Under the pieces are notes generated by a model. That model saw nothing but the letters and a program-made list of their open reading frames with translations. It made no database searches and was not told the origin of the DNA. The position numbers were made by a program, and so were the translations under genes. Positions 5,534 to 12,223 of a DNA stretch of 12,223 bases are shown piece by piece. The DNA comes from Candidatus Mnemosynella bozhongmuii. GTDB lineage: Archaea > Halobacteriota > Archaeoglobi > Mnemosynellales > Mnemosynellaceae. Each line of letters starts with the position of its first letter. Within the stretch, counting starts at the first letter, position 1. Location: contig JACIWD010000140.1 of the NCBI GenBank assembly GCA_014361165.1, forward strand, positions 1 to 12,223, written 5' to 3'.

Positions 5534-7069
5534 GTGGATCTTCCGATTCCCTCAACAACACCGGAGGTGACAGCAGCCACCTATATCTCGATTTTCGCCT
5601 TTCTGCTCATCAGCATGGGAATCAGTGTTTACATGATGAGGAAGGCAAGGTCTTTCGAAGAATGGCTTGTGGGTCACCGGGATATCGGACCGGCTGTCAC
5701 CGGTTTTGCACTCGTTGCCACATGGCTGAGCGGATGGGCAATTTTCGGGAATGCTGGACTGACATATACCTACGGATGGTCTGGAGCATGGTTAGTTGGA
5801 ATGACAAACATCATGGGAATCTCTCTTGCAGCTGTTCTGGGTTACAGGATAAGGAGATACGCTTCCTTGGGAGCCAGAACAGTTCCGGAGGTTCTGAGAC
5901 TTCGATTCAACTCCAGAGCCATCCAGTCTCTTGCTGCGGTTGCAATGACTATTCTTCTCATCGTCTACAGTGTTGGCCAGTATAAGGCGATGGCAACCGT
6001 GTGGACAGCGACAACAGGCTCATCCTGGATGGGAAGCCTCATTGCAGTTGCGGTTCTCATCTTCATTTACATTGCAGTTGGCGGATACGCAGGAACCCAG
6101 TATGCTCTCTTCCTCCAGGGCATCATCCTGACGATTGTTGGATGGGGAATAGGAATTGCATCCCTCATGCTTGCAGATCCGCAGAGAATAGTTGAAGCAA
6201 TGAGTTCAGAGCCTTTTGTCGCTCCTGGAGGAGAGATCACTCCTCTCTCCCTAGGAAACTACATTCTGCCGATCTCTCCTGTATATCCCGCTTATGACTG
6301 GATTGGTGTGAGCGCAGTTCTCTTCATGTTTCTCTTCATGGCAACCGGTTTTCCGCACAACATTGCGAGATTCCTGGGTATAAGAGAGATTGGAAAGAAA
6401 GAGTTCGTGATTCTCATGCTCTGCATTCTCATAGGTTCAACAACTTCTCTCTGGGTTGGGGTTCAGGGTCTTGCAGCAAGAACCCTCTGGGGTTCCGCCC
6501 TCATGAACAGCGAATATGCTCCGATGTTTGGGGATCTCGCATCCATAAAACTTGCGATGGCGATGGGAGCTCCTGTTGCCGGAGCTCTTGCTGCAGGAGT
6601 CTTCGCTGCTGCAGTCTCAACCATCTCTGGAATGACCATGATAATGGCCTCAAGCATCACGAGGGATCTGATACACATCTACAAACCTGAAATTCCACAG
6701 AAAACCATGCTCTGGCTCACAAGAATTCTGCTGATACCCTTCATATTCATACCGCTCTACTGGAATCTCACTGGAGCTCCTCCGGTGCTCTCTGAGTTTA
6801 TGGCGGGTGCTGCAGTCGGTCAGGCGGGAATTTTCTTCTTCACAGTTGCGGTTTCGATGTACTGGAGAAGAGCAACAAAATGGGGAGCAATTTCAGCGAT
6901 CCTCTACGGTCTTGTGCTGACCCTCTTACATCCAAAAGCGCTCGGAAAACTCGTGGGACTGACTCACTGGGGTGTCTGGGCTCTGCTGCTCATCTTCGGA
7001 TGTGCAGCGGTTTATTTCGCTGTGAGTCTCATGACGAAGCCGGAGGAGGTTAAAGATCTGTTCAGCTAA
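5534..7069 (+). CDS. Sodium/solute symporter (SSS family)
   Basis: An integral membrane carrier of 511 residues with about 13 hydrophobic segments and a LeuT-like fold by family. It couples sodium entry to uptake of an organic solute. Visible landmarks are ATWLSGWAIFGNAG (about 62-75) around the first core helix, GGYAGTQYALFLQG (about 183-196), GFPHNIARF (272-280), and AAVSTISGMTMIMASSITRDL (about 359-379). Ser362 and Thr363 fall where PutP has its sodium-ligand Ser340 and Thr341. PutP Asp55 is replaced by Trp64 while the nearby serine is kept (Ser66), so it is not a proline carrier of the PutP type. Pantothenate or small carboxylate carriers are closer in feel, but the substrate is unknown. 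The GTG start is preceded by GGAGGG, 7 bases upstream, inside the end of the small protein gene. Confidence 0.92.
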   Translation: MDLPIPSTTPEVTAATYISIFAFLLISMGISVYMMRKARSFEEWLVGHRDIGPAVTGFALVATWLSGWAIFGNAGLTYTYGWSGAWLVGMTNIMGISLAAVLGYRIRRYASLGARTVPEVLRLRFNSRAIQSLAAVAMTILLIVYSVGQYKAMATVWTATTGSSWMGSLIAVAVLIFIYIAVGGYAGTQYALFLQGIILTIVGWGIGIASLMLADPQRIVEAMSSEPFVAPGGEITPLSLGNYILPISPVYPAYDWIGVSAVLFMFLFMATGFPHNIARFLGIREIGKKEFVILMLCILIGSTTSLWVGVQGLAARTLWGSALMNSEYAPMFGDLASIKLAMAMGAPVAGALAAGVFAAAVSTISGMTMIMASSITRDLIHIYKPEIPQKTMLWLTRILLIPFIFIPLYWNLTGAPPVLSEFMAGAAVGQAGIFFFTVAVSMYWRRATKWGAISAILYGLVLTLLHPKALGKLVGLTHWGVWALLLIFGCAAVYFAVSLMTKPEEVKDLFS

Positions 7070-7148
7070 ATGTCCAGAGTGCTGCGCTTAAAGGCTGAGT
7101 TACATGGAGAAAGAGCTAGGGAGCTAATCGGACTTGTGTTAAAGGAAC

Positions 7149-7175
7149 AAAAAAGTAAAAAAAGGGTTTGAAAAA
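7149..7175 (-). terminator. Poly-T terminator tract for tRNA-Phe
   Basis: On the minus strand three T runs (5, 7 and 6 bases) follow tRNA-Phe 24-50 bases past its mature 3' end. Tandem T tracts are the usual archaeal stop signal. On the plus strand the same bases are A-rich and could not stop the symporter transcript. Confidence 0.6.
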
Positions 7176-7198
7176 GGACATGAAAACTTTTAAATTAA

Positions 7199-7272
7199 TG
7201 CCCTGGCCCGGATTTGAACCGGGGACAATCGGATCTTCAGTCCGACGCTCTCCCAGACTGAGCTACCAGGGC
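7199..7272 (-). tRNA. tRNA-Phe(GAA)
   Basis: On the minus strand the acceptor stem GCCCTGG pairs with CCAGGGC, discriminator A. D-arm is GCTC-AGTCTGGGA-GAGC. The anticodon arm is TCGGA-CTGAAGA-TCCGA with anticodon GAA (plus-strand bases 7236-7238). The T-arm is CCCGG-TTCAAAT-CCGGG. It is 74 bases with no intron and no encoded CCA. Confidence 0.97.
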
Positions 7273-7295
7273 TTCTGAATTCTTTACTTCATGCG

Positions 7296-7313
7296 AAAAT
7301 ATAAAACTTTTTG
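7296..7313 (-). promoter_or_regulatory. BRE and TATA box for tRNA-Phe
   Basis: On the minus strand CAAAAAGTTTTATATTTT gives a BRE-like A-rich part and a TATA box centred about 29 bases before the mature 5' end at 7272. It begins 1 base past the stop of the winged-helix gene, so tRNA-Phe has its own promoter. Confidence 0.7.
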
Positions 7314-7314
7314 C

Positions 7315-7662
7315 CTACCTGATTATGATCGGTCCGTATGCGCCACCTTTCATATGCATTTTTAGAAACTCCACCATCTTCCTTCCTTCTTCCGAAATTC
7401 TGTAATATTTAATTCCGTCCTCTTCTATGACCTCCACCAGCCCCATCTTCACAAGAGAGGCGTCATCGCTGTATCTTTTGCTCATTCCTCTCAGAGCCCC
7501 TATAATGTTTGAGGCATCTATACCCGTGTTTCTTGAAATTTCTGCGGGATAAGTGGCGTTTGGGTATATTTCATAAAGGTAGAAGAGGGTTGTGAGTCTC
7601 ACAACACTTTTCTTAAGGGAGCGCATCGCCCGGGGATTGTATTTCAGAATTGAGGACCTCAT
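7315..7662 (-). CDS. Small archaeal winged-helix regulator, target unknown
   Basis: A 115-residue protein with a single winged helix-turn-helix and no other domain. Helices run from about 15. The turn-helix with TYPAEISRNTGIDASNIIGAL (about 37-57) is the likely recognition part. A wing follows with LVKMGLVEVIEEDGIKYYRISEEGRKMVEFL (about 70-100, quoted as the two adjoining parts LVKMGLVEVIEED and GIKYYRISEEGRKMVEFL). The basic N-terminus (MRSSILKYNPRAMRSLKK) is typical of a group of small archaeal regulators that I recognise only by style. The start ATG at 7662 has GGTGA 7 bases upstream and a TATA box 20-28 bases upstream. It lies 37 bases after the ATP-grasp gene on the same strand but has its own promoter signals. 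What it controls is not shown by the sequence; the adjacent ATP-grasp gene is one candidate. Confidence 0.8.
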   Translation of the reverse strand: MRSSILKYNPRAMRSLKKSVVRLTTLFYLYEIYPNATYPAEISRNTGIDASNIIGALRGMSKRYSDDASLVKMGLVEVIEEDGIKYYRISEEGRKMVEFLKMHMKGGAYGPIIIR

Positions 7663-7681
7663 GAATCATTCACCAGAGCTG

Positions 7682-7714
7682 TATTTAAACTTTTAAATTT
7701 TATAAAACTTTTTT
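7682..7714 (-). promoter_or_regulatory. Tandem core promoters before the winged-helix gene
   Basis: Two copies of an A-rich BRE plus TATA word occur in a row on the minus strand: CAAAAAAGTTTTATAAAA (7697-7714) and TAAAAGTTTAAATAC (7682-7696). The nearer one is placed 20-28 bases from the ATG at 7662. The farther copy overlaps the last codons and stop of the ATP-grasp gene and could give a message with an 18-base longer leader carrying the GGTGA site. Confidence 0.5.
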
Positions 7715-8593
7715 GAAGGAATTCTCAAAGAAGAACCTCTTCAAATCTCTGATTCTGAACTCAAAAGAGCCTTCGATCGTGCAGGAGAGCCTCTCATTCA
7801 GAATTTCCTCCGCTATCTCCTCCCTCATGACTCTTGAGAGGGAGAAAATCGAGGTCGTAACCCTCGGATTCACATCCACAACAAATGGCTCCTCTCCGAG
7901 AACCATATCAACACCGTAATACCCTCTAAGCCCGAGAATCTCGCCGCATCTGACCGCAAGCTCAAGAACATCCTCAGGGACCTTCACCGGTGTTCTGTTT
8001 CCATCATACCTCACCTTTCCACCCTCTTCAAAGACTATAAACTGCTTGTTTGCCGACAGAGCTCTCGGAAATTCTCCGCCTATTGCGCTCACGCTTATGT
8101 GCTCCCCTCTGATGAATGGAGTCGAGATGAGCTCTTCTGAGAAGACTGGCGTCGATGAGAGGAAGGTTTTCTGACATCCGCACCCGAATCTTGGTTTAAT
8201 GACATAGAGTTCAGAGGAACATGAAAATGGAGTTTTAATGCCCTCATCCTCCAGCTTTTCGTAGCATCTGAGCTTGTCTGCACAGATTCTTACAGAATCA
8301 GCCGGAGAGCCAAGATTCTCTGAAGATATTCTCTCAGTCAGATCTCCGAGAATTTCATCCGGAGCGATGAGCAAAGTTCCATCAACCTCCCTGGAGAATT
8401 CCTCTATTCCCTTCTCGAAACTCTGAATGAACACGGGAACTCCGCAGTTCATGAGAATCTCTCTCGTCAGGTAACAAACCTCGCATCCGATTCTCTCGAA
8501 GGAGCTCACTAAGGTGTGGAGCATTGCAAATCCCTCGTAGAGAAATTCCCGGAGATTCTCTGCTGTTGCATATTCTGCTATGAGAATTCTCAC
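7700..8593 (-). CDS. mfnD: ATP-grasp ligase, probable tyramine--L-glutamate ligase MfnD
   Basis: An ATP-dependent carboxylate-amine ligase of 297 residues. By resemblance to the archaeal COG1821/MfnD group, it probably joins glutamate to tyramine in methanofuran synthesis; methanofuran is the first C1 carrier of methanogens and Archaeoglobales. The N-terminus has EGFAMLHTLVSSFERIGCEV (about 20-39), typical of the group. The ATP-grasp core shows Lys133 in YVIKPRFGCGC, the FIRGEHISVSAIGGE strand pair (about 160-174), Asp229 in GYYGVDMVL, and the metal-binding Asp240 and Asn242 in FVVDVNPRVTTS. The GTG start is placed by a TATA box 24-31 bases upstream, suggesting a leaderless message. It is divergent from surE. 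The fold is certain; the substrate is inferred, and another amino-acid ligase of the same group is possible. Confidence 0.72.
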   Translation of the reverse strand: MRILIAEYATAENLREFLYEGFAMLHTLVSSFERIGCEVCYLTREILMNCGVPVFIQSFEKGIEEFSREVDGTLLIAPDEILGDLTERISSENLGSPADSVRICADKLRCYEKLEDEGIKTPFSCSSELYVIKPRFGCGCQKTFLSSTPVFSEELISTPFIRGEHISVSAIGGEFPRALSANKQFIVFEEGGKVRYDGNRTPVKVPEDVLELAVRCGEILGLRGYYGVDMVLGEEPFVVDVNPRVTTSIFSLSRVMREEIAEEILNERLSCTIEGSFEFRIRDLKRFFFENSFKKVL

Positions 8594-8600
8594 AGAAGAA

Positions 8601-8614
8601 GAGAAGTTTTATAG
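8601..8614 (+). promoter_or_regulatory. Promoter of surE-rpiA
   Basis: GAGAAGTTTTATAG contains a BRE-like purine part and a TATA box centred about 29 bases before the ATG at 8639, indicating a leaderless or nearly leaderless transcript. It resembles the tRNA-Phe promoter. Confidence 0.65.
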
Positions 8615-8616
8615 CC

Positions 8617-8626
8617 TAATAAAATC
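8617..8626 (-). promoter_or_regulatory. TATA box of the ATP-grasp gene, divergent from surE
   Basis: GATTTTATTA on the minus strand lies 24-33 bases before the GTG at 8593. With the surE box it forms back-to-back promoters in a 45-base gap, so the two transcripts probably compete for the same DNA. Confidence 0.5.
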
Positions 8627-8638
8627 AGTGGTGTTCTA

Positions 8639-9427
8639 ATGAAGCGGATACTGATAACCAACGACGATGGTATATATTCTCCCGGAATCAGAGAGGCTTA
8701 TAAAGCTGTCAGGGATCTCGGAGAGGTTCTTCTCATTGCTCCTGCATCGCAGAAAAGCGGAGTCGGAAGATCGATCTCAATTTTCGAACCAATAAGAGTT
8801 TCAGAGGTTCTCGTGGACGGGATTCGTGGCTATGCTGTTGGAGGGACTCCAACCGATGCGGTGATAATAGGAATATTTGCAAAGATGCCCTCAAAACCGG
8901 ATCTCGTTATCTCCGGTTTCAACATAGGGGAGAATCTCAGCACAGAGTCGGTTACAACTTCCGGAACAATAGGTGCGGCTCTTGAAGCAGCAACTCACGG
9001 AATTCCCTCAGTTGCAATTTCGGTTGAGGTGAGAGAGGAGGCAGAGAAGTTTGATGAAATTCCAAAGGCAGGAGATTTGAGAGTTGGAAAGAAGTTTCTC
9101 AGAGTTCTTGCGAAGAAGATTCTTCAGGAGGGCCTCCCTGAGGGAGTTGACCTTCTTAATGTGAACATTCCTTATGATGCGGATGACTCCACGGAAATCA
9201 GGATAACGAGACTTGCGAGAAAGGTCTTCAACACCTCTGTTGAGGAGAGGAGAGATCCGAGAGGAAGACCGTATTACTGGATAGATGGAGGTCCCATCAA
9301 GGAGAACTCTCCCGGGACAGATGTTCATGCCCTCTATCAGGAGAGATGCATTTCAGTAACCCCGATATCGCTCGATGCAACCTCAAAAATTGATTTCAGA
9401 ATTCTGGAGGAGTGGTTGAGAGGATGA
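8639..9427 (+). CDS. surE: 5'/3'-nucleotidase SurE
   Basis: A metal-dependent phosphatase that removes phosphate from nucleoside monophosphates in the cytoplasm. The protein is 262 residues, normal for the family. The metal-binding start LITNDDG has Asp9 and Asp10. APASQKSGVGRSIS (about 34-47) supplies serine ligands, GYAVGGTPTDAV (about 64-75) is the usual substrate-side loop, and DLVISGFNIGENL has metal-ligand Asn95. TTSGTIGAALEAATHGIPSVAIS is also characteristic (about 106-128, quoted here only as the family's TSGT-A-A-G-P-AIS pattern). The ATG at 8639 fits the TATA spacing. The stop overlaps the rpiA start as ATGA, so the two are one operon. No signal peptide is seen. Confidence 0.95.
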   Translation: MKRILITNDDGIYSPGIREAYKAVRDLGEVLLIAPASQKSGVGRSISIFEPIRVSEVLVDGIRGYAVGGTPTDAVIIGIFAKMPSKPDLVISGFNIGENLSTESVTTSGTIGAALEAATHGIPSVAISVEVREEAEKFDEIPKAGDLRVGKKFLRVLAKKILQEGLPEGVDLLNVNIPYDADDSTEIRITRLARKVFNTSVEERRDPRGRPYYWIDGGPIKENSPGTDVHALYQERCISVTPISLDATSKIDFRILEEWLRG

Positions 9428-10095
9428 ATCTCAAGAGGAATGCTGCCCTCTCTGCCCTCAAGCTCGTTGAGGACGGCATGGTTCTCGGACTTGGAACGGG
9501 AAGCACAGCGGAGGAATTTCTCCTTGCTCTCTCAGAGAGAATCAGGAGCGAAGAGCTAGAGATTATTGGAATTCCGACTTCATTCAGAACCAAAAGGAGG
9601 GCAATTGAGCTGGGAATACCTCTCAGCACCTTAGATGAGCATCCCGAGCCGGATCTTGCTGTGGACGGGGCAGATGAGGTTACCGAGAGTCTCCACGCAA
9701 TAAAGGGCGGAGGAGGAGCCCATACAATGGAAAAAATCGTGGCGTATTCTTCGAAGAAATTTCTGATAATAGTTGATGAGAGCAAGCTATCCGGGAAACT
9801 CTCAAGAGCTGTTCCTCTTGAAATAATTCCATCTGCAACCCCTCTTGTTGAGAGGGAGCTCTCTGTTTTGGGCGCAAGGCTCATTCTGAGAGAGGGAACC
9901 GGAAAATACGGACCCGTGATTTCGGAGAATGGAAATTTGATAGCCGATGCAGTTTTCAGAGAGATAAACAACCCGGAAAAACTGGAAAGAGAGCTGAATG
10001 CAATTCCCGGGGTGGTTGAAAACGGTATTTTCAGCAGATGCGATGAAATTCACTGCTCCACGAGAGATGGCATAAGGATTTTGAAAAAGTCATAG
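9424..10095 (+). CDS. rpiA: Ribose-5-phosphate isomerase A
   Basis: Interconverts ribose 5-phosphate and ribulose 5-phosphate in the cytoplasm. In archaea this mainly feeds nucleotide and aromatic synthesis. With the ATG at 9424 the protein has 223 residues. The phosphate-binding loop GLGTGST is at 22-28, and the catalytic set is Asp81 and Asp84 in DGADEV, Lys94 in KGGGGA and Glu103 in MEK. These are the same numbers as in the well-studied E. coli enzyme, which supports this start. An in-frame GTG at 9412 would add four residues and is the alternative. The start overlaps the surE stop by 4 bases. The TAG stop overlaps the convergent aroC gene by 6 bases, so no terminator fits between them. 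Confidence 0.96.
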   Translation: MNLKRNAALSALKLVEDGMVLGLGTGSTAEEFLLALSERIRSEELEIIGIPTSFRTKRRAIELGIPLSTLDEHPEPDLAVDGADEVTESLHAIKGGGGAHTMEKIVAYSSKKFLIIVDESKLSGKLSRAVPLEIIPSATPLVERELSVLGARLILREGTGKYGPVISENGNLIADAVFREINNPEKLERELNAIPGVVENGIFSRCDEIHCSTRDGIRILKKS

Positions 10096-11175
10096 TCTTC
10101 TCGGAATGAAACCGGAGAGGATCATGTGATCTGCAAGAACAATTGCGAGCATTGCCTCTGCAACAGGAACAATTCTCGGAACAATCGAGGGATCGTGCCT
10201 CCCTCTGATGGAGATTTCAACATTTTCCCTCTTTCCGAGGTCAACCGTTCTCTGAAGTTTCGCAATGGAAGGAGTTGGCTTAACAGCAATTCTCACCGAG
10301 ATGATCTCTCCAGTGGATATTCCTCCGAGCACCCCACCGGAGTTATTTGAGAGGAATCTCAGCTTGCCTTCATGAAATTCCATCTCATCATTCATTTCAC
10401 TTCCTCTCATTTCTGAGGCTCTGAAACCGGCCCCTATTTCGACTCCTTTAACAGCTCCAATGCTCATCATCGCTTTAGCTATGTCTGCATCAAGCTTGTC
10501 AAAAACAGGCTCTCCCACTCCAGCCGGGACTCCCGAGGCGAGAATCTCGACAACACCTCCGAGACTGTCCCCCTCTTCAGAGGCCCTCCTTATGGCTTCC
10601 ATCATCTCCTCAGCTTTTCTCTCATCCGCACATCTCACGGGATTCTCCTCATAACTGAATACTCTTTCAGGAGAGATTCCCTCAACTGCAACATCTCCGA
10701 TTCTCAGAACATGGCCCCGAATTCTTATGTTGAAATTTGAGAGGAGCTTTTTTGCGACGGCTCCCGCGCAGACTCTTCCAACGGTCTCCCTTCCAGAAGC
10801 CCTTCCTCCGCCCCTGTAGTCTCTGTGACCGAATTTCAGAAAATACGTCAGGTCAGCATGTCCGGGTCTCGGGATGTTTCTGAGCTCCTCATAGGGAGAG
10901 GAATCAACATCCCTGTTCCATACGATCATCGAAATCGGAGTCCCGGTTGTCCTTCCCTCAAAAACGCCCGAGAGGATCTCAACTCTGTCCTCCTCTTTCC
11001 TCTTTGTTGTTATTTCGGATTGACCCGGTCTTCTTCTATCCAGCTCAACCTGAATGTCATCTTCAGAAAGAGGTAAATTGGAGGGACAGCCATCAACAAC
11101 AGCTCCAACTGCCTTTCCGTGGCTCTCCCCCCATGTCACAACTCTGAAAACTCTCCCAAATATATTTCCGCTCAT
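10090..11175 (-). CDS. aroC: Chorismate synthase
   Basis: Last step of the shikimate pathway: converts EPSP to chorismate using reduced FMN. The protein is 361 residues, the usual length of the short bifunctional-free form. Seen in order: GESHG with His19, DGCPSNLPL, the arginine-rich DRRRPGQSEITTKRKEED (about 46-63), PRPGHAD with His106, the signature RGGGRASGRET (121-131), and EMRGSEMNDEM followed by NNSGGVLGGISTGE near the flavin site. RHDPSIVPRIVPVAEAM comes near the C-terminus. All expected catalytic residues are present. The ATG overlaps the aroA stop by 4 bases, so it is translated after aroA. The 3' end overlaps rpiA by 6 bases, tail to tail. Confidence 0.97.
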   Translation of the reverse strand: MSGNIFGRVFRVVTWGESHGKAVGAVVDGCPSNLPLSEDDIQVELDRRRPGQSEITTKRKEEDRVEILSGVFEGRTTGTPISMIVWNRDVDSSPYEELRNIPRPGHADLTYFLKFGHRDYRGGGRASGRETVGRVCAGAVAKKLLSNFNIRIRGHVLRIGDVAVEGISPERVFSYEENPVRCADERKAEEMMEAIRRASEEGDSLGGVVEILASGVPAGVGEPVFDKLDADIAKAMMSIGAVKGVEIGAGFRASEMRGSEMNDEMEFHEGKLRFLSNNSGGVLGGISTGEIISVRIAVKPTPSIAKLQRTVDLGKRENVEISIRGRHDPSIVPRIVPVAEAMLAIVLADHMILSGFIPRRL

Positions 11176-12223
11176 TCCAGCTTCAACCTCGCCCCTATGT
11201 CATAGAGGTCATAGAAGAAGTTTGGATAGGAGACATCAACAACTTCGGCACCTTCTATGACCGTTTCTCCCTCCGCAACAAGTCCAGCTATTGCCAAGGC
11301 CATGACAATTCTGTGGTCCCGGTGACCGTATACATGAGCTCCGTAGAGTTTGCTCTTTCTGACTATCAGGGTGTTCCCTTCAACCTCTATTTCCGCCCCC
11401 ATTTTTCTCAGCTCGGATGAGATTGCCTCAAGCCTGTCGCTCTCCTTGTATCTGAGCCTTCCAACATTGTGAAGAACTGTTTCTCCTTCGGCACAGGTTC
11501 CCACAACAGCAAGCACAGGCACGAGATCTGGAATGTCCGAAGCGTCTATCTCTATTCCCTGAAGTTCTGAAGGATGAACCCTCACGATCCTCTCTTCCAC
11601 ATCCCACTCTATATTTCCTCCCATGTCCAGAAGTATGTCTATGATTGCAGAATCTCCCTGCCGGCTTGGTTCCAGATTTCCAACTCTCACAGATGACTGG
11701 GTTATGGCTGCACCGCAGATTATGAAGGATGCCGATGAGAAATCACCCGGAACTCTGAAACTCTCGGGAAACTCAAAACTCTGAGCCCCGGGAATGATGA
11801 ATCTGTTCTCTCTCTCCTCAACCTTTACCTTCGCAAGACTCAACATCTCAAGAGTCATGTCCACATACGGTCTCGAGGCAATTCTCGATGTAACCTCGAT
11901 TTCCGAGCTCTCCTCAGCGAGAGGAGTTGAGATGAGAAGAGATGAGAGGAACTGAGAACTGACCTCTCCGGAAATTGAAGTTGAACCTCCTTTAAGCTTT
12001 CCCTCAACAATCAGAGGAGCAGTTCCATCTCCTTTTGTTGAAATTACCTTTGCTCCAAGCTCGTTGAGAGCATTTATCAGAGGTGTGTTCGGTCTCTTTC
12101 TGAGAGAGTCATCACCCGTGAGCACGGAAATACCGGGAATTGTTGAGCAGATTCCCGTAAAGAACCTGAGAGTTGTTCCGGAATTCTCAGCATTTATGAC
12201 ATCATCCGGAAGTGAAGGAGAGC
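11172..12223 (-). CDS. aroA: EPSP synthase (3-phosphoshikimate 1-carboxyvinyltransferase), 5'-partial
   Basis: Joins phosphoenolpyruvate to shikimate 3-phosphate, one step before chorismate synthase. The frame stays open to the window edge, so the start lies outside. A GTG at 12125 is internal and would remove NAENSGTTLRF, which holds a substrate-binding arginine. About 349 residues are visible, and roughly 60-80 N-terminal residues, including the first catalytic lysine, are missing. Visible landmarks are GDDSLRKRP, the SSQFLSSLL loop, the catalytic aspartate in ASDIPDLVPVLAV, KESDRLEAI, and GHRDHRIVMALA near the end. The short, lysine- and glutamate-rich form is typical of archaeal AroA. The stop overlaps the aroC start as ATGA, so aroA and aroC form an operon read leftward. 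Confidence 0.96.
   Translation of the reverse strand, partial: SPSLPDDVINAENSGTTLRFFTGICSTIPGISVLTGDDSLRKRPNTPLINALNELGAKVISTKGDGTAPLIVEGKLKGGSTSISGEVSSQFLSSLLISTPLAEESSEIEVTSRIASRPYVDMTLEMLSLAKVKVEERENRFIIPGAQSFEFPESFRVPGDFSSASFIICGAAITQSSVRVGNLEPSRQGDSAIIDILLDMGGNIEWDVEERIVRVHPSELQGIEIDASDIPDLVPVLAVVGTCAEGETVLHNVGRLRYKESDRLEAISSELRKMGAEIEVEGNTLIVRKSKLYGAHVYGHRDHRIVMALAIAGLVAEGETVIEGAEVVDVSYPNFFYDLYDIGARLKLE

Noticed and set aside
12120..12125. GTG at 12125 as the start of aroA
   Set aside because: The frame is open to the window edge and the upstream residues include NSGTTLRF, a core part of the enzyme.

Overview
This window looks like chromosomal DNA from a hyperthermophilic euryarchaeon, most likely of the order Archaeoglobales (Archaeoglobus, Ferroglobus or Geoglobus). 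The archaeal assignment is well supported: an archaeal-type CMP kinase sits next to Cbf5, two tRNA genes carry short introns at the canonical 37/38 site, TATA boxes lie about 20-35 bases before start codons with almost no leader, and GAGGTGA-type ribosome binding sites are present. The order-level call is inference. It rests on a probable methanofuran-biosynthesis ligase, an acid-type sodium symporter, heavy AGA/AGG arginine codon use and overall similarity to what I remember of that group.

Layout. Bases 1-1575 (+) are the tail of a translation and nucleotide operon: cmk (5' end outside the window), cbf5 and a tRNA-Ser(GGA) gene that begins 2 bases after the cbf5 stop. Bases 1631-3877 (+) are a PadR-type regulator, an ABC ATPase and an ABC-2 permease in overlapping array, behind a TATA box that runs into an 18-base palindrome. 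Bases 4022-4355 hold divergent tRNA-Leu(CAG) and tRNA-Glu(UUC) genes. Bases 4365-5054 (-) are trpC on its own. Bases 5363-7069 (+) are a 56-residue membrane protein abutting a sodium/solute symporter. Bases 7199-8593 (-) are tRNA-Phe(GAA), a small winged-helix regulator and an ATP-grasp ligase resembling MfnD. Bases 8639-10095 (+) are surE and rpiA. Bases 10090-12223 (-) are aroC and aroA (5' end outside the window).

How the genes work together. aroA and aroC are successive steps to chorismate, and trpC acts further along toward tryptophan although it is unlinked here. rpiA supplies ribose phosphate and surE removes phosphate from nucleotides. The PadR-ABC cassette reads as an autoregulated drug- or lipid-type exporter. 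The small protein plus symporter looks like a two-part sodium-driven uptake system of unknown substrate. Most protein genes with their own promoter appear to be leaderless.

I did not find an obvious new defence, mobile or CRISPR system. The window is mostly housekeeping. The points that most deserve a second look are the very short tRNA introns, the operator-like palindrome before padR, the small symporter partner, the recurring AAAAGTTT-type core promoter, and repeats in two intergenic gaps.
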